64,000 nt of DNA from Lutibacter sp. (GCA_002733665.1 NVWM01000002.1:62001-126000); one strand, 5' to 3'; positions 1 through 10,180 are shown, counted from the stretch's first letter. Notes: generated from the sequence alone by a model not told the origin. Numbers and translations: made by a program.

Positions 1-937
1 TTAACGCAGGAACCTCAATCAAAATCACTGCTAAACGATGATATAAATCTTCTCTAAATCGCCCTTCAGCAATTTCTTTTTTTAAATTTTTATTAGTCGC
101 CGCAACTATTCTCACATCAACTTTTATGTCTTTATCACTTCCTACTCTACTTATTTTATTTTCTTGTAATGCACGCAAAACTTTTGCTTGTGCAGACAAA
201 CTCATGTCTCCAATTTCGTCTAAAAAGATTGTTCCTCCATTGGCTGCTTCAAATTTTCCTGCTCTGTCTTTATTAGCTCCAGTAAAAGATCCTTTTACAT
301 GACCAAACAATTCGCTCTCTATCAATTCACTTGGAATTGCAGCACAGTTCACCTCAATAATTGGTGCTTTTGTACGATTACTTTTTTCGTGTAACCAATG
401 TGCTACGAGTTCTTTTCCAGTTCCATTTGGACCAGTAATTAAAACACGTGCATCAGTTATTGCGACCTTTTCAATCATTTCTTTGATATGAGTTATGGCT
501 TTACTCTCACCAATCATTTCATATTTCTTACTTACTTTTTTCTTTAATCGCTTATTCTCAACAACCAATTCTTTTCTATCTAAAGCATTACGAACGGTAT
601 TCAACAAACGATTTAAATCTGGTGGTTTTGAGATATAATCAAACGCACCTAAACGCATGGTATTTACGGCAGTATCTAAATCTCCGTGACCAGAAATCAT
701 AACCATCGGAATTTCAGGTTTTATCATTTTTGCTTTTTCTAATACCTCAACACCGTCCATCTTTGGCATTTTAATATCACATAAAACTAAATCGTAATCT
801 TCATTCTTTATTTTCTCAATCCCTTCCAATCCATCTTCTGCCTCCTCAACTTCATAAGCGTCATTTTCTTCAGAAATTATTTTTTTCAGCACTCTTCTAA
901 TTGCTGCTTCGTCTTCTATGATTAATATTTTTGCCAT
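1..937 (-). CDS. Sigma-54-dependent response regulator, NtrC/AtoC type (partial)
   Basis: Reads from the ATG at 937 off the left edge of the window, giving about 312 codons. The N-terminal receiver domain starts MAKILIIEDE and carries the acidic pocket, the phosphoacceptor Asp in the LVLCDIKMP context and the switch Lys in the ISKPP context. A sigma-54 AAA+ domain follows, with Walker A GPNGTGKE, a GSFTGA sigma-54 contact loop and the Walker B stretch GGTIFLDEIGDM. The family activates sigma-54 RNA polymerase after phosphorylation. GSFTGA replaces the commoner GAFTGA. The C-terminal DNA-binding helix lies outside the window. It sits 51 bp after the MscS gene and is probably co-transcribed with it. 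The family call is firm; the target genes are unknown. Confidence 0.93.
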   Translation of the reverse strand, partial: MAKILIIEDEAAIRRVLKKIISEENDAYEVEEAEDGLEGIEKIKNEDYDLVLCDIKMPKMDGVEVLEKAKMIKPEIPMVMISGHGDLDTAVNTMRLGAFDYISKPPDLNRLLNTVRNALDRKELVVENKRLKKKVSKKYEMIGESKAITHIKEMIEKVAITDARVLITGPNGTGKELVAHWLHEKSNRTKAPIIEVNCAAIPSELIESELFGHVKGSFTGANKDRAGKFEAANGGTIFLDEIGDMSLSAQAKVLRALQENKISRVGSDKDIKVDVRIVAATNKNLKKEIAEGRFREDLYHRLAVILIEVPAL

Positions 938-988
938 TTTATTTTAGATTTGTTTTGTTCAAATTCTATTGAATCAAAAACTTTGCCG

Positions 989-1813
989 TTATTTATTTAT
1001 AATATGTATATCTCTTTGTGGAAACGGAATTTGAATACCATTTTCTCTAAATTTTTTATCAATTTCAAAACGCATATCACTTTTGGGAATTGATGATACA
1101 AAACTATCATTCAATGTAAAAATCAACTTAAACATCAATGCGCTATCAGCAAAATCAGTAAATAAAACCATTGGTGCTGGATGATGAAATACTTTTGGAT
1201 GCGATAAAGCTACTTCTATTAAAATATTTTTAACCAACTCTGTATCACTTCCATAAGCGACTCCAACTTTTATATTTTCTCGAGTTTCTGATCCATTTTG
1301 TGTCCAATTATACAAACTGCTTGTTAAGTATAGATGATTTGGAATAATTAGCACTTTATTATCAAATGTTACTGCACGAGTTGTTCGCAATTTTATCTCT
1401 TCAACGCGACCAACTTTACCATCTAACTGAATAATATCTCCAACATGCACTGTTTGATCAGCCAAAATAAAAATTCCTGAAATAATATCTTGAAACAACG
1501 TTTGCATTGCCAGACCAACACCAATTAGAAGTGCTGCTGATGCTGTTAAAAGTGCTGTTAAATTAACTCCTGAATTTTGAAGTGCTACTAAAAATATTAT
1601 TGTGTAAATTATCCATCGCAAATAGTTAAATATCGAAATAAATTTAATGCTATCTTCCTTTGGTAATTTCCTTGAAACTAACCTTCGAATCAATCTTAAT
1701 ACTATCGCCGTAATTATTAGCACAATAATTACAATCAATAATGTTTTTACTGAAATATGTATTTTGTCACTTAATGAAAATGCATAATTTAAAAAATTCT
1801 TTATTTTTTCCAT
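989..1813 (-). CDS. Small-conductance mechanosensitive channel, MscS family
   Basis: 274 residues, the usual size of a minimal MscS. Hydrophobic segments lie at about residues 22-43, 62-80 and 85-115; the last is the Gly/Ala-rich pore helix (TASAALLIGVGLAMQ). The cytoplasmic beta domain follows, with the typical VGDIIQLDGKVGRVEEI stretch and the IIPN motif. The family releases solutes when membrane tension rises on osmotic downshock; action in the inner membrane is inferred. It begins 2 bp after the ABC permease stop and is followed by the sigma-54 regulator, so all four genes likely share one transcript. No defect is visible. Confidence 0.93.
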   Translation of the reverse strand: MEKIKNFLNYAFSLSDKIHISVKTLLIVIIVLIITAIVLRLIRRLVSRKLPKEDSIKFISIFNYLRWIIYTIIFLVALQNSGVNLTALLTASAALLIGVGLAMQTLFQDIISGIFILADQTVHVGDIIQLDGKVGRVEEIKLRTTRAVTFDNKVLIIPNHLYLTSSLYNWTQNGSETRENIKVGVAYGSDTELVKNILIEVALSHPKVFHHPAPMVLFTDFADSALMFKLIFTLNDSFVSSIPKSDMRFEIDKKFRENGIQIPFPQRDIHIINK

Positions 1814-1815
1814 AA

Positions 1816-3135
1816 TTAGTATTTAAGCCATTTATACAATTCTTTATAACTCGGTTTCTTGCCATACATCAATATTCCTACTCTATATATTTTTGCAGCA
1901 AACCAAATTACACCTACAAAAGTAACAATTAATAATAGCATAGAAATAGCAATTTGCCACCAAGGCACTCCAAACGGAATTCGCATTAACATTACAATTG
2001 GTGAAGTAAACGGAATCATTGAAAACACCGTTGCAACAGTACCATGAGGATCTCCAATAACTGACGAAAAACCGACATAAACACCTAACATTAAAGGCAG
2101 TATAACTGGTAACATAAATTGCTGTGTGTCGGTTTCATTATCTACTGCTGCACCTATTGCTGCAAAAATAGAACTGTATAATAAATAGCCTCCTAAAAAA
2201 TAAAATAGAAACATAAAAAACATTGTAAATAATGGCAACTTTAAAACTTCAGAAATCAATAGTTGTATTTCTCCTTCCATCGTACTTTTCATCATTTCCA
2301 TTTGTTCTGATGGCACTTGCATAGTACTAATATTTGATGACATTTCTACACCAAAAACTACAGAGGCAATGAGCATTAAAATAGACAATACAACACTCCA
2401 AATAAAGAATTGTAATAATCCAGCAGAAGCAGTACCTATCACTTTTCCGAGCATCAAATAAAACGGTTTTACTGATGATATAATGATTTCTATAATTCGA
2501 CTTGTTTTTTCTTCAATTACACTTCGCATAACCATATTGCCATAAATGATTACAAACATCATTAATAGGTATCCTGCACCAATCCCAAAACCCATTTTTA
2601 ATCCGTTGATGAGTTTTGAGGTTCGCTCTCCAGAAAAATTTGAGAGTTGCATATCAACATTAATTTTCGAGGCCTTTAATTTCTCAATATCTATTCCTAA
2701 ATTCTTTCTCTTTATTGTTTGAAGTTTGGCAGATATAACGCTTTCAAGATCTGCAATCAATATCATATTTGGAGAATTTTCTGAGAAAAATTGAATGTTT
2801 TTTGACAACTCATCAACTTCACTCTTCTTAGGTATATATAGCAAACCATAATGATTACTTTCTTGAGTAATGATCTTTGCTGTTTCTAAATCGACATCTG
2901 AAAGATTGATAAATTTGATTGTTTTATCTTCTTTAAAATTATCCGAAGAAAATAAATGTGATGCATCAATATACGTTACTGTTCTTTTTTGTTCTAAACT
3001 GTTTTTAGTTAAAAAAGCAACCAAAGCTATCATTCCTATCATCAATAACGGACTCAAAAACGTCATAATAACAAACGTTTTGTTGCGCACCTTTGCGATA
3101 AATTCTCGTTTTATAATTAATAGTAATTTATTCAT
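1816..3135 (-). CDS. ABC-2 type transporter permease (NatB-like)
   Basis: 439 residues. One N-terminal membrane helix after the charged start (MNKLLLIIKREF) leads to a large extracytoplasmic loop of about 130 residues. A cluster of five or so helices follows in the C-terminal half, including the conserved segment RSVIEEKTSRIIEIIISSVKP just after the second helix. This layout is typical of the NatB/YhaP class of ABC-2 permeases. The start overlaps the ATPase stop by 4 bp, so the two are translationally coupled and form one exporter. The substrate cannot be read from sequence; sodium or lipid/peptide export has been proposed for relatives. Confidence 0.92.
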   Translation of the reverse strand: MNKLLLIIKREFIAKVRNKTFVIMTFLSPLLMIGMIALVAFLTKNSLEQKRTVTYIDASHLFSSDNFKEDKTIKFINLSDVDLETAKIITQESNHYGLLYIPKKSEVDELSKNIQFFSENSPNMILIADLESVISAKLQTIKRKNLGIDIEKLKASKINVDMQLSNFSGERTSKLINGLKMGFGIGAGYLLMMFVIIYGNMVMRSVIEEKTSRIIEIIISSVKPFYLMLGKVIGTASAGLLQFFIWSVVLSILMLIASVVFGVEMSSNISTMQVPSEQMEMMKSTMEGEIQLLISEVLKLPLFTMFFMFLFYFLGGYLLYSSIFAAIGAAVDNETDTQQFMLPVILPLMLGVYVGFSSVIGDPHGTVATVFSMIPFTSPIVMLMRIPFGVPWWQIAISMLLLIVTFVGVIWFAAKIYRVGILMYGKKPSYKELYKWLKY

Positions 3136-4067
3136 TTTTTAGCATTCTTATTTACGGCTTGAATAAAAATTTCATTGGCATTTGGTATCACTTCAGCAAA
3201 ATGAGAAATCGTTCCTTTAGACGAAAGGTAATGTAATAAATCATTTGATGCTTCTCCATTTTTTATTTTTACTTTTAATACCAATTCGTTATCTAACACT
3301 TTCATATTTGAGGGTAATACAACAAATTTTTTTGCGATTTCTTTTTCTACTGAATTGTTATCTGAAGTATGTATTGCAATTTCATAAGTGTTTGATTTAA
3401 ACTCACGTTTAATATCACTCAATTTTCCATCTAAGATTTTATTTGATTTATCTATCAAAGCAATATGTTCACATAACTCCTCTACCGACTCCATTCTATG
3501 TGTTGAAAAGACAACTGTAGATCCTTCATCCCTTAATTGCAAAATTTCATCTTTAATTAAGTTTGCATTTATTGGATCAAAACCACTAAAAGGCTCATCA
3601 AAAATTAACAATTTAGGTTTGTGCATAACCGTAATAATAAACTGAACTTTTTGCGCCATTCCTTTAGAAAGTTCCTGTACTTTTTTGTTCCACCAATCAC
3701 CAATATCAAACTTATCAAACCAATATTTCAACTGAATTTTAGCATCCTGCTTTGACATTCCTTTTAATTGTGCCAAATACAACGCTTGCTCCCCAACTTT
3801 CATACTTTTATACAATCCGCGTTCTTCTGGCAAATATCCTATATATCTAACATCATCTAATTCTAACGGTTTTCCATCTAAATATATCGTTCCATTATCT
3901 GGAAGTGCAATTTGATTGATAATCCGTATCAATGTTGTTTTTCCGGCTCCATTTGGGCCTAAAAGCCCAAAAATACTGCCTTTTGGAACTGAAATAGATA
4001 CATTGTTCAATGCAGTAAAATCTCCATAATTTTTAAAAATATTTTCTGCAACTAATAAATTACTCAT
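3132..4067 (-). CDS. ABC transporter ATP-binding protein (NatA-like)
   Basis: 311 residues. Walker A is GPNGAGKT near residue 38, the signature is LSKGMAQK, Walker B is LLIFDEPFSGFDP, and the switch His is in STHR. About 80 residues after the nucleotide-binding fold form the accessory C-terminal domain seen in NatA/CcmA-like ATPases (DUF4162 type). It powers the permease encoded immediately downstream, with which it overlaps by 4 bp. This is the first gene of the leftward unit and is divergent from the MarR gene, so the 152-bp gap carries the control region of both directions. Confidence 0.95.
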   Translation of the reverse strand: MSNLLVAENIFKNYGDFTALNNVSISVPKGSIFGLLGPNGAGKTTLIRIINQIALPDNGTIYLDGKPLELDDVRYIGYLPEERGLYKSMKVGEQALYLAQLKGMSKQDAKIQLKYWFDKFDIGDWWNKKVQELSKGMAQKVQFIITVMHKPKLLIFDEPFSGFDPINANLIKDEILQLRDEGSTVVFSTHRMESVEELCEHIALIDKSNKILDGKLSDIKREFKSNTYEIAIHTSDNNSVEKEIAKKFVVLPSNMKVLDNELVLKVKIKNGEASNDLLHYLSSKGTISHFAEVIPNANEIFIQAVNKNAKK

Positions 4068-4154
4068 TTATATTATTTGTTTTTTCAAAGATACATTTTT
4101 GATATAGACTCTTTATAGACATTCAATTAATTTATGATAAAATTAATCTATTTA

Positions 4155-4197
4155 TTATGCGTGCATAACTTTTTGCTAAAATACTATGCGCGCATAA
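4155..4197. promoter_or_regulatory. Twin palindromic operators, probably for the MarR regulator
   Basis: Two near-identical palindromes, TTATGCGTGCATAA (4155-4168) and TATGCGCGCATA (4185-4196), have centres 29 bp apart, close to three helical turns. They lie between the divergent ABC and MarR genes; the second is just upstream of the -7 element of the MarR gene. MarR dimers bind palindromes of this size, so autorepression of the beta-oxidation operon is a natural reading (inference). Confidence 0.7.
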
Positions 4198-4207
4198 CAT
4201 TTTTTTA

Positions 4208-4215
4208 TATATTTG
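4208..4215 (+). promoter_or_regulatory. -7 promoter element TATATTTG before the MarR gene
   Basis: Exact match to the Bacteroidota TAnnTTTG element. Only four bases separate it from the ATG at 4220, so a transcript starting about 5-7 bases further on would be leaderless or nearly so. No clear TTG is seen at the usual -33 position; the palindrome occupies that area. Confidence 0.6.
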
Positions 4216-4219
4216 TGAA

Positions 4220-4672
4220 ATGCTAAAAGGAAAATCAATAGATCATCATTTAAGAGCTACATGGCAAGCAGTTGCAAAAATGTATAATGAGCAAGCAGAA
4301 AAGTTTGACAGCACAATGGCAATGGCATTTGTAATTTTAAATATTGATTATGAAAACGGAACTCCATCTACGGCTTTAGGTCCTTTAATGGGAATGGAAG
4401 CAACAAGTTTATCACGCATTTTAAAATCGATGGAAGAAAAAGGTGCAATATATCGTGAGAAAAATCCAAATGATGGACGTGGAGTACTAATCAAACTAAC
4501 AGATTCAGGGAAAGAAAAGAGAGAAGACGCAAAAATAGCTGTTTTAAAATTTAATGATATCGTACGCCAAAATGTAACAGAAGAAGAGTTGAGTGCGTTC
4601 TTTAAAGTTACCGAAACAATAAATCATTTAATAGCAAAAGACTCTATTTTTTCTAAAAAAAAAGCAAGTTAA
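4220..4672 (+). CDS. MarR family transcriptional regulator
   Basis: 150 residues. The winged-helix core is visible: a recognition-helix region around GMEATSLSRILKSMEEKGAI and a wing ending DGRGVLIKLTDSGKE, which is the MarR signature. The dimerisation helices are at both ends. It stands 45 bp ahead of the beta-oxidation genes on the same strand, so it is likely the local repressor, released by an acyl-CoA or fatty acid as for FadR-like MarR proteins (inference). Twin palindromes lie directly upstream. The ATG at 4220 is preferred because it is the first one after a good -7 element. Confidence 0.92.
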   Translation: MLKGKSIDHHLRATWQAVAKMYNEQAEKFDSTMAMAFVILNIDYENGTPSTALGPLMGMEATSLSRILKSMEEKGAIYREKNPNDGRGVLIKLTDSGKEKREDAKIAVLKFNDIVRQNVTEEELSAFFKVTETINHLIAKDSIFSKKKAS

Positions 4673-4717
4673 TAAAATAATATTCTTATAATTAATAAGA
4701 TTAAATCAACCATAAAA

Positions 4718-7120
4718 ATGAAAAGAAGCATCAAAAAAGTAGCAGTAATAGGATCTGGAATAATGGGTTCTGGTATTGCTTGTCATTTTGCCAATATTGG
4801 CGTTGAAGTATTACTATTTGACATTGTTCCTAGAGAACTAAATGACAAAGAAAAAGCAAAAGGGTTGACTTTAGAAGATAAGGTTGTAAGAAACCGAATG
4901 GTAAACGACAGTTTAACTGCATCTTTAAAATCAAAACCTTCACCTATATATAATAAGAAATTTGCAAGTAGAATTACTACTGGAAATTTAGAAGATGATT
5001 TACACAAAATTAAAGATGTAGATTGGATTATTGAAGTAGTTGTTGAAAGACTAGATATTAAACAAAAAGTTTTTGAAAGTATAGAAAAACATAGAACTCC
5101 AGGAACATTAGTTACTTCAAATACTTCTGGAATACCTATTGCTTTTATGAACAAAGGTAGAAGTGAAGATTTTCAAAATCACTTTGCAGTAACTCACTTT
5201 TTTAATCCACCAAGATATTTAAAATTATTTGAGGTTGTACCTGGACCTAACTGTAAACAAGAAGTTACAGACTTTTTAATGTTATATGGAGAGAAATTTT
5301 TAGGAAAAACTTCTGTATTAGCAAAAGATACTCCTGCATTTATTGGTAATCGAATTGGTATTTTTGGTATCATGAGTTTATTTCATGTAGTTAAAGAAAT
5401 GGGATTAACCGTAGAAGAAGTAGATAAGTTATCAGGACCAGTAATTGGCCGTCCAAAATCTGCAACTTTTAGAACAATTGATGTAGTAGGTTTAGATACG
5501 TTAGTACATACAGCAAATGGTGTAAAAGACAATTGCCCTAATGATGAAATGAAAGAACAATTTGTAATTCCAGATTTTGTTAACAAAATGATGGAGAACA
5601 AATGGTTAGGGTCAAAAACCAAACAAGGTTTCTATAAAAGAGTTACCAATGCAGAAGGCAAGAAAGAGATTCTATCTTTAGATATGAATACTTTAGAGTA
5701 CAAAAGCCAAGAAAAAGTTCGATTTGCAACTTTAGGGTTGACTAAAACTATTGATAATGTTACTGATAGATTTCCTATTTTAATTAACGGAAAAGATAAA
5801 GCTGGAGAATTTTATCGCAAATCATTTACAGCACTTTTTGCATATGTTCAAAATAGGATTCCAGAAATATCTGATGAATTATATAGAATCGATGATGGAT
5901 TAAGAGCTGGTTTTGGTTGGGAACATGGACCATTTCAAATTTGGGATGCAGTTGGTATTGCAAAAGCAGTAGAATTAATGAAAGGCGAAGGTCATGAAGT
6001 GGCATCATGGGTTACAGATATGTTAAAAGACGGCAATGATAGTTTTTATACTGTAAAAGATGGTGCAAAATACTATTATGATATTCCAACAAAAAAATAT
6101 GTAAAAATTCCTGGTCAAGACGCATTTATTATTTTAGATAATATTCGTGAAGCAAAACAAATTTGGTCAAATTCAGAAGCGTCTATCCAACATTTAGGTG
6201 ATGGAGTATTAAATGTAGAATTTAGATCTAAAATGAATTCGCTTGGAGGAGGTGTTTTAGAAGCAATTAATAAAGGGATTGATTTAGCAGAACAAGAATA
6301 CGAAGCAGTAATTTTAGGAAATCAAGCAGCAAACTTCTCAGTTGGTGCAAATTTAGCGATGGCTTTAATGACTGCAATTGAGCAAGATTATGATCAACTA
6401 AACTTTGGTGTTAAATATTTTCAAGATACTGTAATGCGTTTACGTTACTCTTCTATTCCAACTTTAATGACTCCTAGAGGAATGACCTTTGGCGGTGCAT
6501 GTGAAATGGGAATGCATGTAGATAAAGTTATCGCAGCAGCAGAAACTTATACTGGTTTAGTAGAATTTGGTGTAGGAATTATACCTGCAGGTTGTGGTAC
6601 AAAAGAAGTTACAAAAAGAGTTTCTGATCTTTGGATTAAAGACGATGTGAAATTAAATAGATTACGTGATGCATTTATTAATATAGCAACTGCAAAAGTA
6701 GCAACTTCTGCTTACGAAGCTTTTGATATGAACTATTATCAACATGGAAAAGATTTAGTTGTAGTTAATGAAAATCGTCAAATAGCTACTGCAAAACGCC
6801 ATGCAATACAAATGCTTGAAGATGGTTACACACAACCAACACCACAAAAAATTAGAGTTTTAGGACAACAAGCTTTAGGAATGTTTTTAGTTGGAACAGA
6901 TTCTTTAAAAGAAGGACATTACGCTTCTGATCACGATCAAAAGATAGCTAATAAATTAGGTTACATTATGGCTGGTGGTGATTTATCAGAGCCTACAGAT
7001 GTTAGCGAACAATATCTATTAGATCTAGAACGTGAAGCAATTATGAGTTTATTTACAGAACGTAAAACTTTAGAAAGAATTCAACATACTTTGAAAACTG
7101 GGAAACCATTAAGAAATTAA
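4718..7120 (+). CDS. 3-hydroxyacyl-CoA dehydrogenase / enoyl-CoA hydratase, FadN-like
   Basis: 800 residues. The N-terminal NAD-binding fold has GSGIMGSGIACHFAN (residues about 11-25) and the dehydrogenase signature with the HFFNPP segment near residue 155. The dehydrogenase C-terminal domains follow. The last 300 residues form an enoyl-CoA hydratase/isomerase (crotonase) domain with the oxyanion-hole stretch RGMTFGGACEMGMH. This order, dehydrogenase first, matches B. subtilis FadN rather than E. coli FadB/FadJ. It carries out hydration of enoyl-CoA and oxidation of 3-hydroxyacyl-CoA in beta-oxidation. It is followed after 4 bp by the thiolase, so they are one operon. Confidence 0.95.
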   Translation: MKRSIKKVAVIGSGIMGSGIACHFANIGVEVLLFDIVPRELNDKEKAKGLTLEDKVVRNRMVNDSLTASLKSKPSPIYNKKFASRITTGNLEDDLHKIKDVDWIIEVVVERLDIKQKVFESIEKHRTPGTLVTSNTSGIPIAFMNKGRSEDFQNHFAVTHFFNPPRYLKLFEVVPGPNCKQEVTDFLMLYGEKFLGKTSVLAKDTPAFIGNRIGIFGIMSLFHVVKEMGLTVEEVDKLSGPVIGRPKSATFRTIDVVGLDTLVHTANGVKDNCPNDEMKEQFVIPDFVNKMMENKWLGSKTKQGFYKRVTNAEGKKEILSLDMNTLEYKSQEKVRFATLGLTKTIDNVTDRFPILINGKDKAGEFYRKSFTALFAYVQNRIPEISDELYRIDDGLRAGFGWEHGPFQIWDAVGIAKAVELMKGEGHEVASWVTDMLKDGNDSFYTVKDGAKYYYDIPTKKYVKIPGQDAFIILDNIREAKQIWSNSEASIQHLGDGVLNVEFRSKMNSLGGGVLEAINKGIDLAEQEYEAVILGNQAANFSVGANLAMALMTAIEQDYDQLNFGVKYFQDTVMRLRYSSIPTLMTPRGMTFGGACEMGMHVDKVIAAAETYTGLVEFGVGIIPAGCGTKEVTKRVSDLWIKDDVKLNRLRDAFINIATAKVATSAYEAFDMNYYQHGKDLVVVNENRQIATAKRHAIQMLEDGYTQPTPQKIRVLGQQALGMFLVGTDSLKEGHYASDHDQKIANKLGYIMAGGDLSEPTDVSEQYLLDLEREAIMSLFTERKTLERIQHTLKTGKPLRN

Positions 7121-7124
7121 AATT

Positions 7125-8309
7125 ATGAAAACAGCATATATAGTAAAAGGATACAGAACAGCAGTTGGAAAAGCACCAAAAGGCGTTTTCAGATTTAAAA
7201 AACCTGATGAGTTAGCTGCAGAAACAATAGAGTACTTACTAAAACAAGTACCAGAATTAGATAAAACACGTATTGACGATGTTATAGTTGGTAATGCAAT
7301 GCCAGAAGCAGAGCAAGGTTTAAACATGGGAAGATTAATTTCGCTTATGGGATTAAAAATAAATGACGTTGCAGGTGTTACTGTAAATCGTTACTGTGCC
7401 TCTGGTTTAGAAACTATCAGTATTGCAACTGCAAAAATTCAAAGTGGAATGGCAGACTGTATAATTGCTGGTGGTGTAGAGAGTATGAGTTACATTCCGA
7501 TGGGAGGTTATCGTGCTGTCCCAAATTATAACGCTGCCAAAGAAGGAAACGAAGAGTATTATTGGGGAATGGGCTTAACAGCCGAAGCCGTTGCAAATGA
7601 GTTTAAAGTTTCTCGTGAAGATCAAGATGAGTTTTCTTACAATTCTCACATGAAAGCTTTAAAGGCACAAACAAAAGATCTTTTTCAAGATGATATTGCT
7701 CCAATTAATGTAGAACAAATTTTCTTAGATGACCAAGGTAAAAAGCAAACAAAAAATTATACCGTTACTAAAGACGAGGGACCTAGAAAAGGAACTTCAA
7801 AAGAAGTCTTAGCAAAATTAAGACCTGTTTTTGCTGCTGACGGAAGTGTTACTGCTGGGAATTCATCGCAAATGAGTGATGGAGCGTCGTTTGTTTTAGT
7901 TATGAGCGAAAAAATGGTAAAAGAATTAAACCTTGAACCAGTAGCAAGAATGGTATCCTTTGCAGCTGTAGGTTTAGAACCAAGAATTATGGGAATGGGA
8001 CCTGTAAAAGCAGTTCCAAAAGTATTAGAACGTGCTGGAATGAGCCTTAAAGACATTGATTTATTTGAGTTAAACGAAGCATTTGCATCTCAATCTTTAG
8101 CTGTAATGCGTGAATTAGATTTAAACCAAGATATCGTAAACGTAAATGGCGGAGCAATTGCGATGGGACATCCGTTAGGTTGTACAGGTGCCAAATTATC
8201 TGTACAATTATTTAATGAAATGAGACGACGCAAAAACAAATATGGTATTGTTACTATGTGTGTTGGTACTGGTCAAGGTGCAGCAGGAATCTATGAATTA
8301 TTGAAATAA
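7125..8309 (+). CDS. fadA: Acetyl-CoA acyltransferase (3-ketoacyl-CoA thiolase)
   Basis: 394 residues, the normal length of a thiolase. The nucleophilic Cys is in [12 protein letters not shown] near residue 89. The NEAFA motif, the [14 protein letters not shown] signature and the second active-site Cys in [13 protein letters not shown] are all present. The enzyme cleaves 3-ketoacyl-CoA to acetyl-CoA and a shortened acyl-CoA. Its position between the FadN-like protein and the acyl-CoA dehydrogenase fixes its role as the thiolase of beta-oxidation rather than of polyhydroxybutyrate or mevalonate synthesis. The symbol is by function; fadI would be equally fair. Confidence 0.95.
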   Translation: MKTAYIVKGYRTAVGKAPKGVFRFKKPDELAAETIEYLLKQVPELDKTRIDDVIVGNAMPEAEQGLNMGRLISLMGLKINDVAGVTVNRYCASGLETISIATAKIQSGMADCIIAGGVESMSYIPMGGYRAVPNYNAAKEGNEEYYWGMGLTAEAVANEFKVSREDQDEFSYNSHMKALKAQTKDLFQDDIAPINVEQIFLDDQGKKQTKNYTVTKDEGPRKGTSKEVLAKLRPVFAADGSVTAGNSSQMSDGASFVLVMSEKMVKELNLEPVARMVSFAAVGLEPRIMGMGPVKAVPKVLERAGMSLKDIDLFELNEAFASQSLAVMRELDLNQDIVNVNGGAIAMGHPLGCTGAKLSVQLFNEMRRRKNKYGIVTMCVGTGQGAAGIYELLK

Positions 8310-8346
8310 ATTTAAAAATACACAAACACGATTAAATAAAAATAAC

Positions 8347-10158
8347 ATGATGAGTGATAATAAGGAACTATTAAGAGGAGGACAGTTTTTAGTAAAAGAA
8401 ACAAAGTGTGAAGATGTATTCACACCAGAAGATTTTAATGAAGACCAATTAATGATGAAAGAATCAATAATGGAATTTGTTGATCGTGAAATTTGGCCTA
8501 ACAAAGCACGTTTTGAACAAAAAGACTATGCGTTGACTGAAGAGTTAATGAAAAAAGCAGGTGACCTTGGCTTTTTAAGCGTTTCTGTTCCTGAAGAATA
8601 TGGAGGAATGGGAATGGGTTTTGTTTCTACTATGCTAACATGTGATTATATTTCAGGAGCTACTGGATCATTTAGCACTGCCTTTGGAGCACATACAGGT
8701 ATTGGAACCATGCCAATCACACTTTATGGTACAGAAGATCAAAAACAAAAATACGTCCCAAAATTAGCTTCTGGAGAATGGATGGGTTCTTATTGTTTGA
8801 CTGAACCTAGCGCAGGTAGTGACGCAAACTCAGGAAAAACAAAAGCCGTTTTAACTGATGATGGTAAACATTACCTAATCACTGGAAATAAAATGTGGAT
8901 TTCAAATGCTGGTTTTTGTAATATAATGATCGTATTTGCTCGTGTTGAAGATGATAAAAACATTACTGGTTTTATTGTTGAATATGATAAAAATAATCCT
9001 AATGGAATTACGATGGGAGAAGAAGAACACAAATTAGGTATTCGTGCTTCTTCTACACGCCAAGTTTTTTATAACGAAACAAAAGTTCCCGTTGAAAATA
9101 TGCTTTCAACAAGAGGTAACGGTTTCAAAATTGCAATGAATGCATTAAATGTTGGCCGTATCAAATTAGCTGCTGCTTGTTTAGATGCACAGCGAAGAGT
9201 TATTGGCGAATCAATTAAATATGCTAATGAACGTATTCAATTTAAAACACCTATTTCAAAATTTGGAGCAATAAGACAAAAAATTGCTGAAATGGCAACT
9301 AATACTTGGGTTGGAGAATCTGCTAGTTATCGTGCTGCAAAAAACATTGAAGATCGTATTGAACTAAGGATGAATAACGGAAAAGATACACATCAAGAAG
9401 CAGAATTAAAAGGAGTTGAAGAATATGCAATTGAATGTTCTATCCTAAAAGTTGCCGTTTCTGAACACGTACAAAAATGTACAGATGAAGGAATTCAAAT
9501 TTTTGGAGGTATGGGATTCTCTGAAGAAACACCTATAGAATCTGCTTGGAGAGATGCACGTATTGCAAGAATATACGAAGGCACAAATGAAATTAACCGT
9601 ATGCTAAGTATTGGTATGCTAATTAAAAAAGCAATGAAAGGTCATGTAGATTTATTAGGCCCTGCTACCGCAGTTGCAAGTGAATTAACAAGCATCCCTT
9701 CATTTGACAAACCAGATTATTCTGCTTTGTTTTCTGAAGAAAAAAATATCATTGCCAATCTTAAAAAATTATTTTTAATGGTTGCCGGTGCAGCACTTCA
9801 GAAATATGGTCAGGAAATTGAAGAACATCAACAGTTAATGTTGGCTTGTTCGGATATATTGATACAAATTTATATGGCTGAATCTGCTATTTTAAGAGCT
9901 GAAAAATTAGCGAAAAAAGAAGGTGAAGATAAAGTCAAAGAACAAATAGCAATGGCTAAGTTAAACTTATTTTACGCTATTGATGTAATTGAAACAGCAG
10001 GTAAACACTCTATTATTTCATTTACACAAGACGATGAACAGCGCATGATGCTTATGGGTTTAAAACGCTATATAAAATATACCAATATGCCTAATATCAT
10101 TAAACTTAGAAATATTATTGCAGATAAGGTTACTAAAGAGAATAAATACTGTTTTTAA
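8347..10158 (+). CDS. Acyl-CoA dehydrogenase
   Basis: 603 residues, longer than the 380-residue short- and medium-chain enzymes because of a C-terminal extension of about 170 residues, as in very-long-chain (ACADVL-like) enzymes. The FAD-binding middle domain has YCLTEPSAGSDA and WISNAG. The C-terminal helical domain has IFGGMGFSEETP and the catalytic Glu in IYEGTNEINRM. It makes the first oxidation of beta-oxidation, passing electrons to ETF. The start could equally be the second Met at 8350. It is the last gene of the operon and is followed by a strong terminator. Confidence 0.95.
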   Translation: MMSDNKELLRGGQFLVKETKCEDVFTPEDFNEDQLMMKESIMEFVDREIWPNKARFEQKDYALTEELMKKAGDLGFLSVSVPEEYGGMGMGFVSTMLTCDYISGATGSFSTAFGAHTGIGTMPITLYGTEDQKQKYVPKLASGEWMGSYCLTEPSAGSDANSGKTKAVLTDDGKHYLITGNKMWISNAGFCNIMIVFARVEDDKNITGFIVEYDKNNPNGITMGEEEHKLGIRASSTRQVFYNETKVPVENMLSTRGNGFKIAMNALNVGRIKLAAACLDAQRRVIGESIKYANERIQFKTPISKFGAIRQKIAEMATNTWVGESASYRAAKNIEDRIELRMNNGKDTHQEAELKGVEEYAIECSILKVAVSEHVQKCTDEGIQIFGGMGFSEETPIESAWRDARIARIYEGTNEINRMLSIGMLIKKAMKGHVDLLGPATAVASELTSIPSFDKPDYSALFSEEKNIIANLKKLFLMVAGAALQKYGQEIEEHQQLMLACSDILIQIYMAESAILRAEKLAKKEGEDKVKEQIAMAKLNLFYAIDVIETAGKHSIISFTQDDEQRMMLMGLKRYIKYTNMPNIIKLRNIIADKVTKENKYCF

Positions 10159-10180
10159 TAACTGATATTTTTTTAAACTA

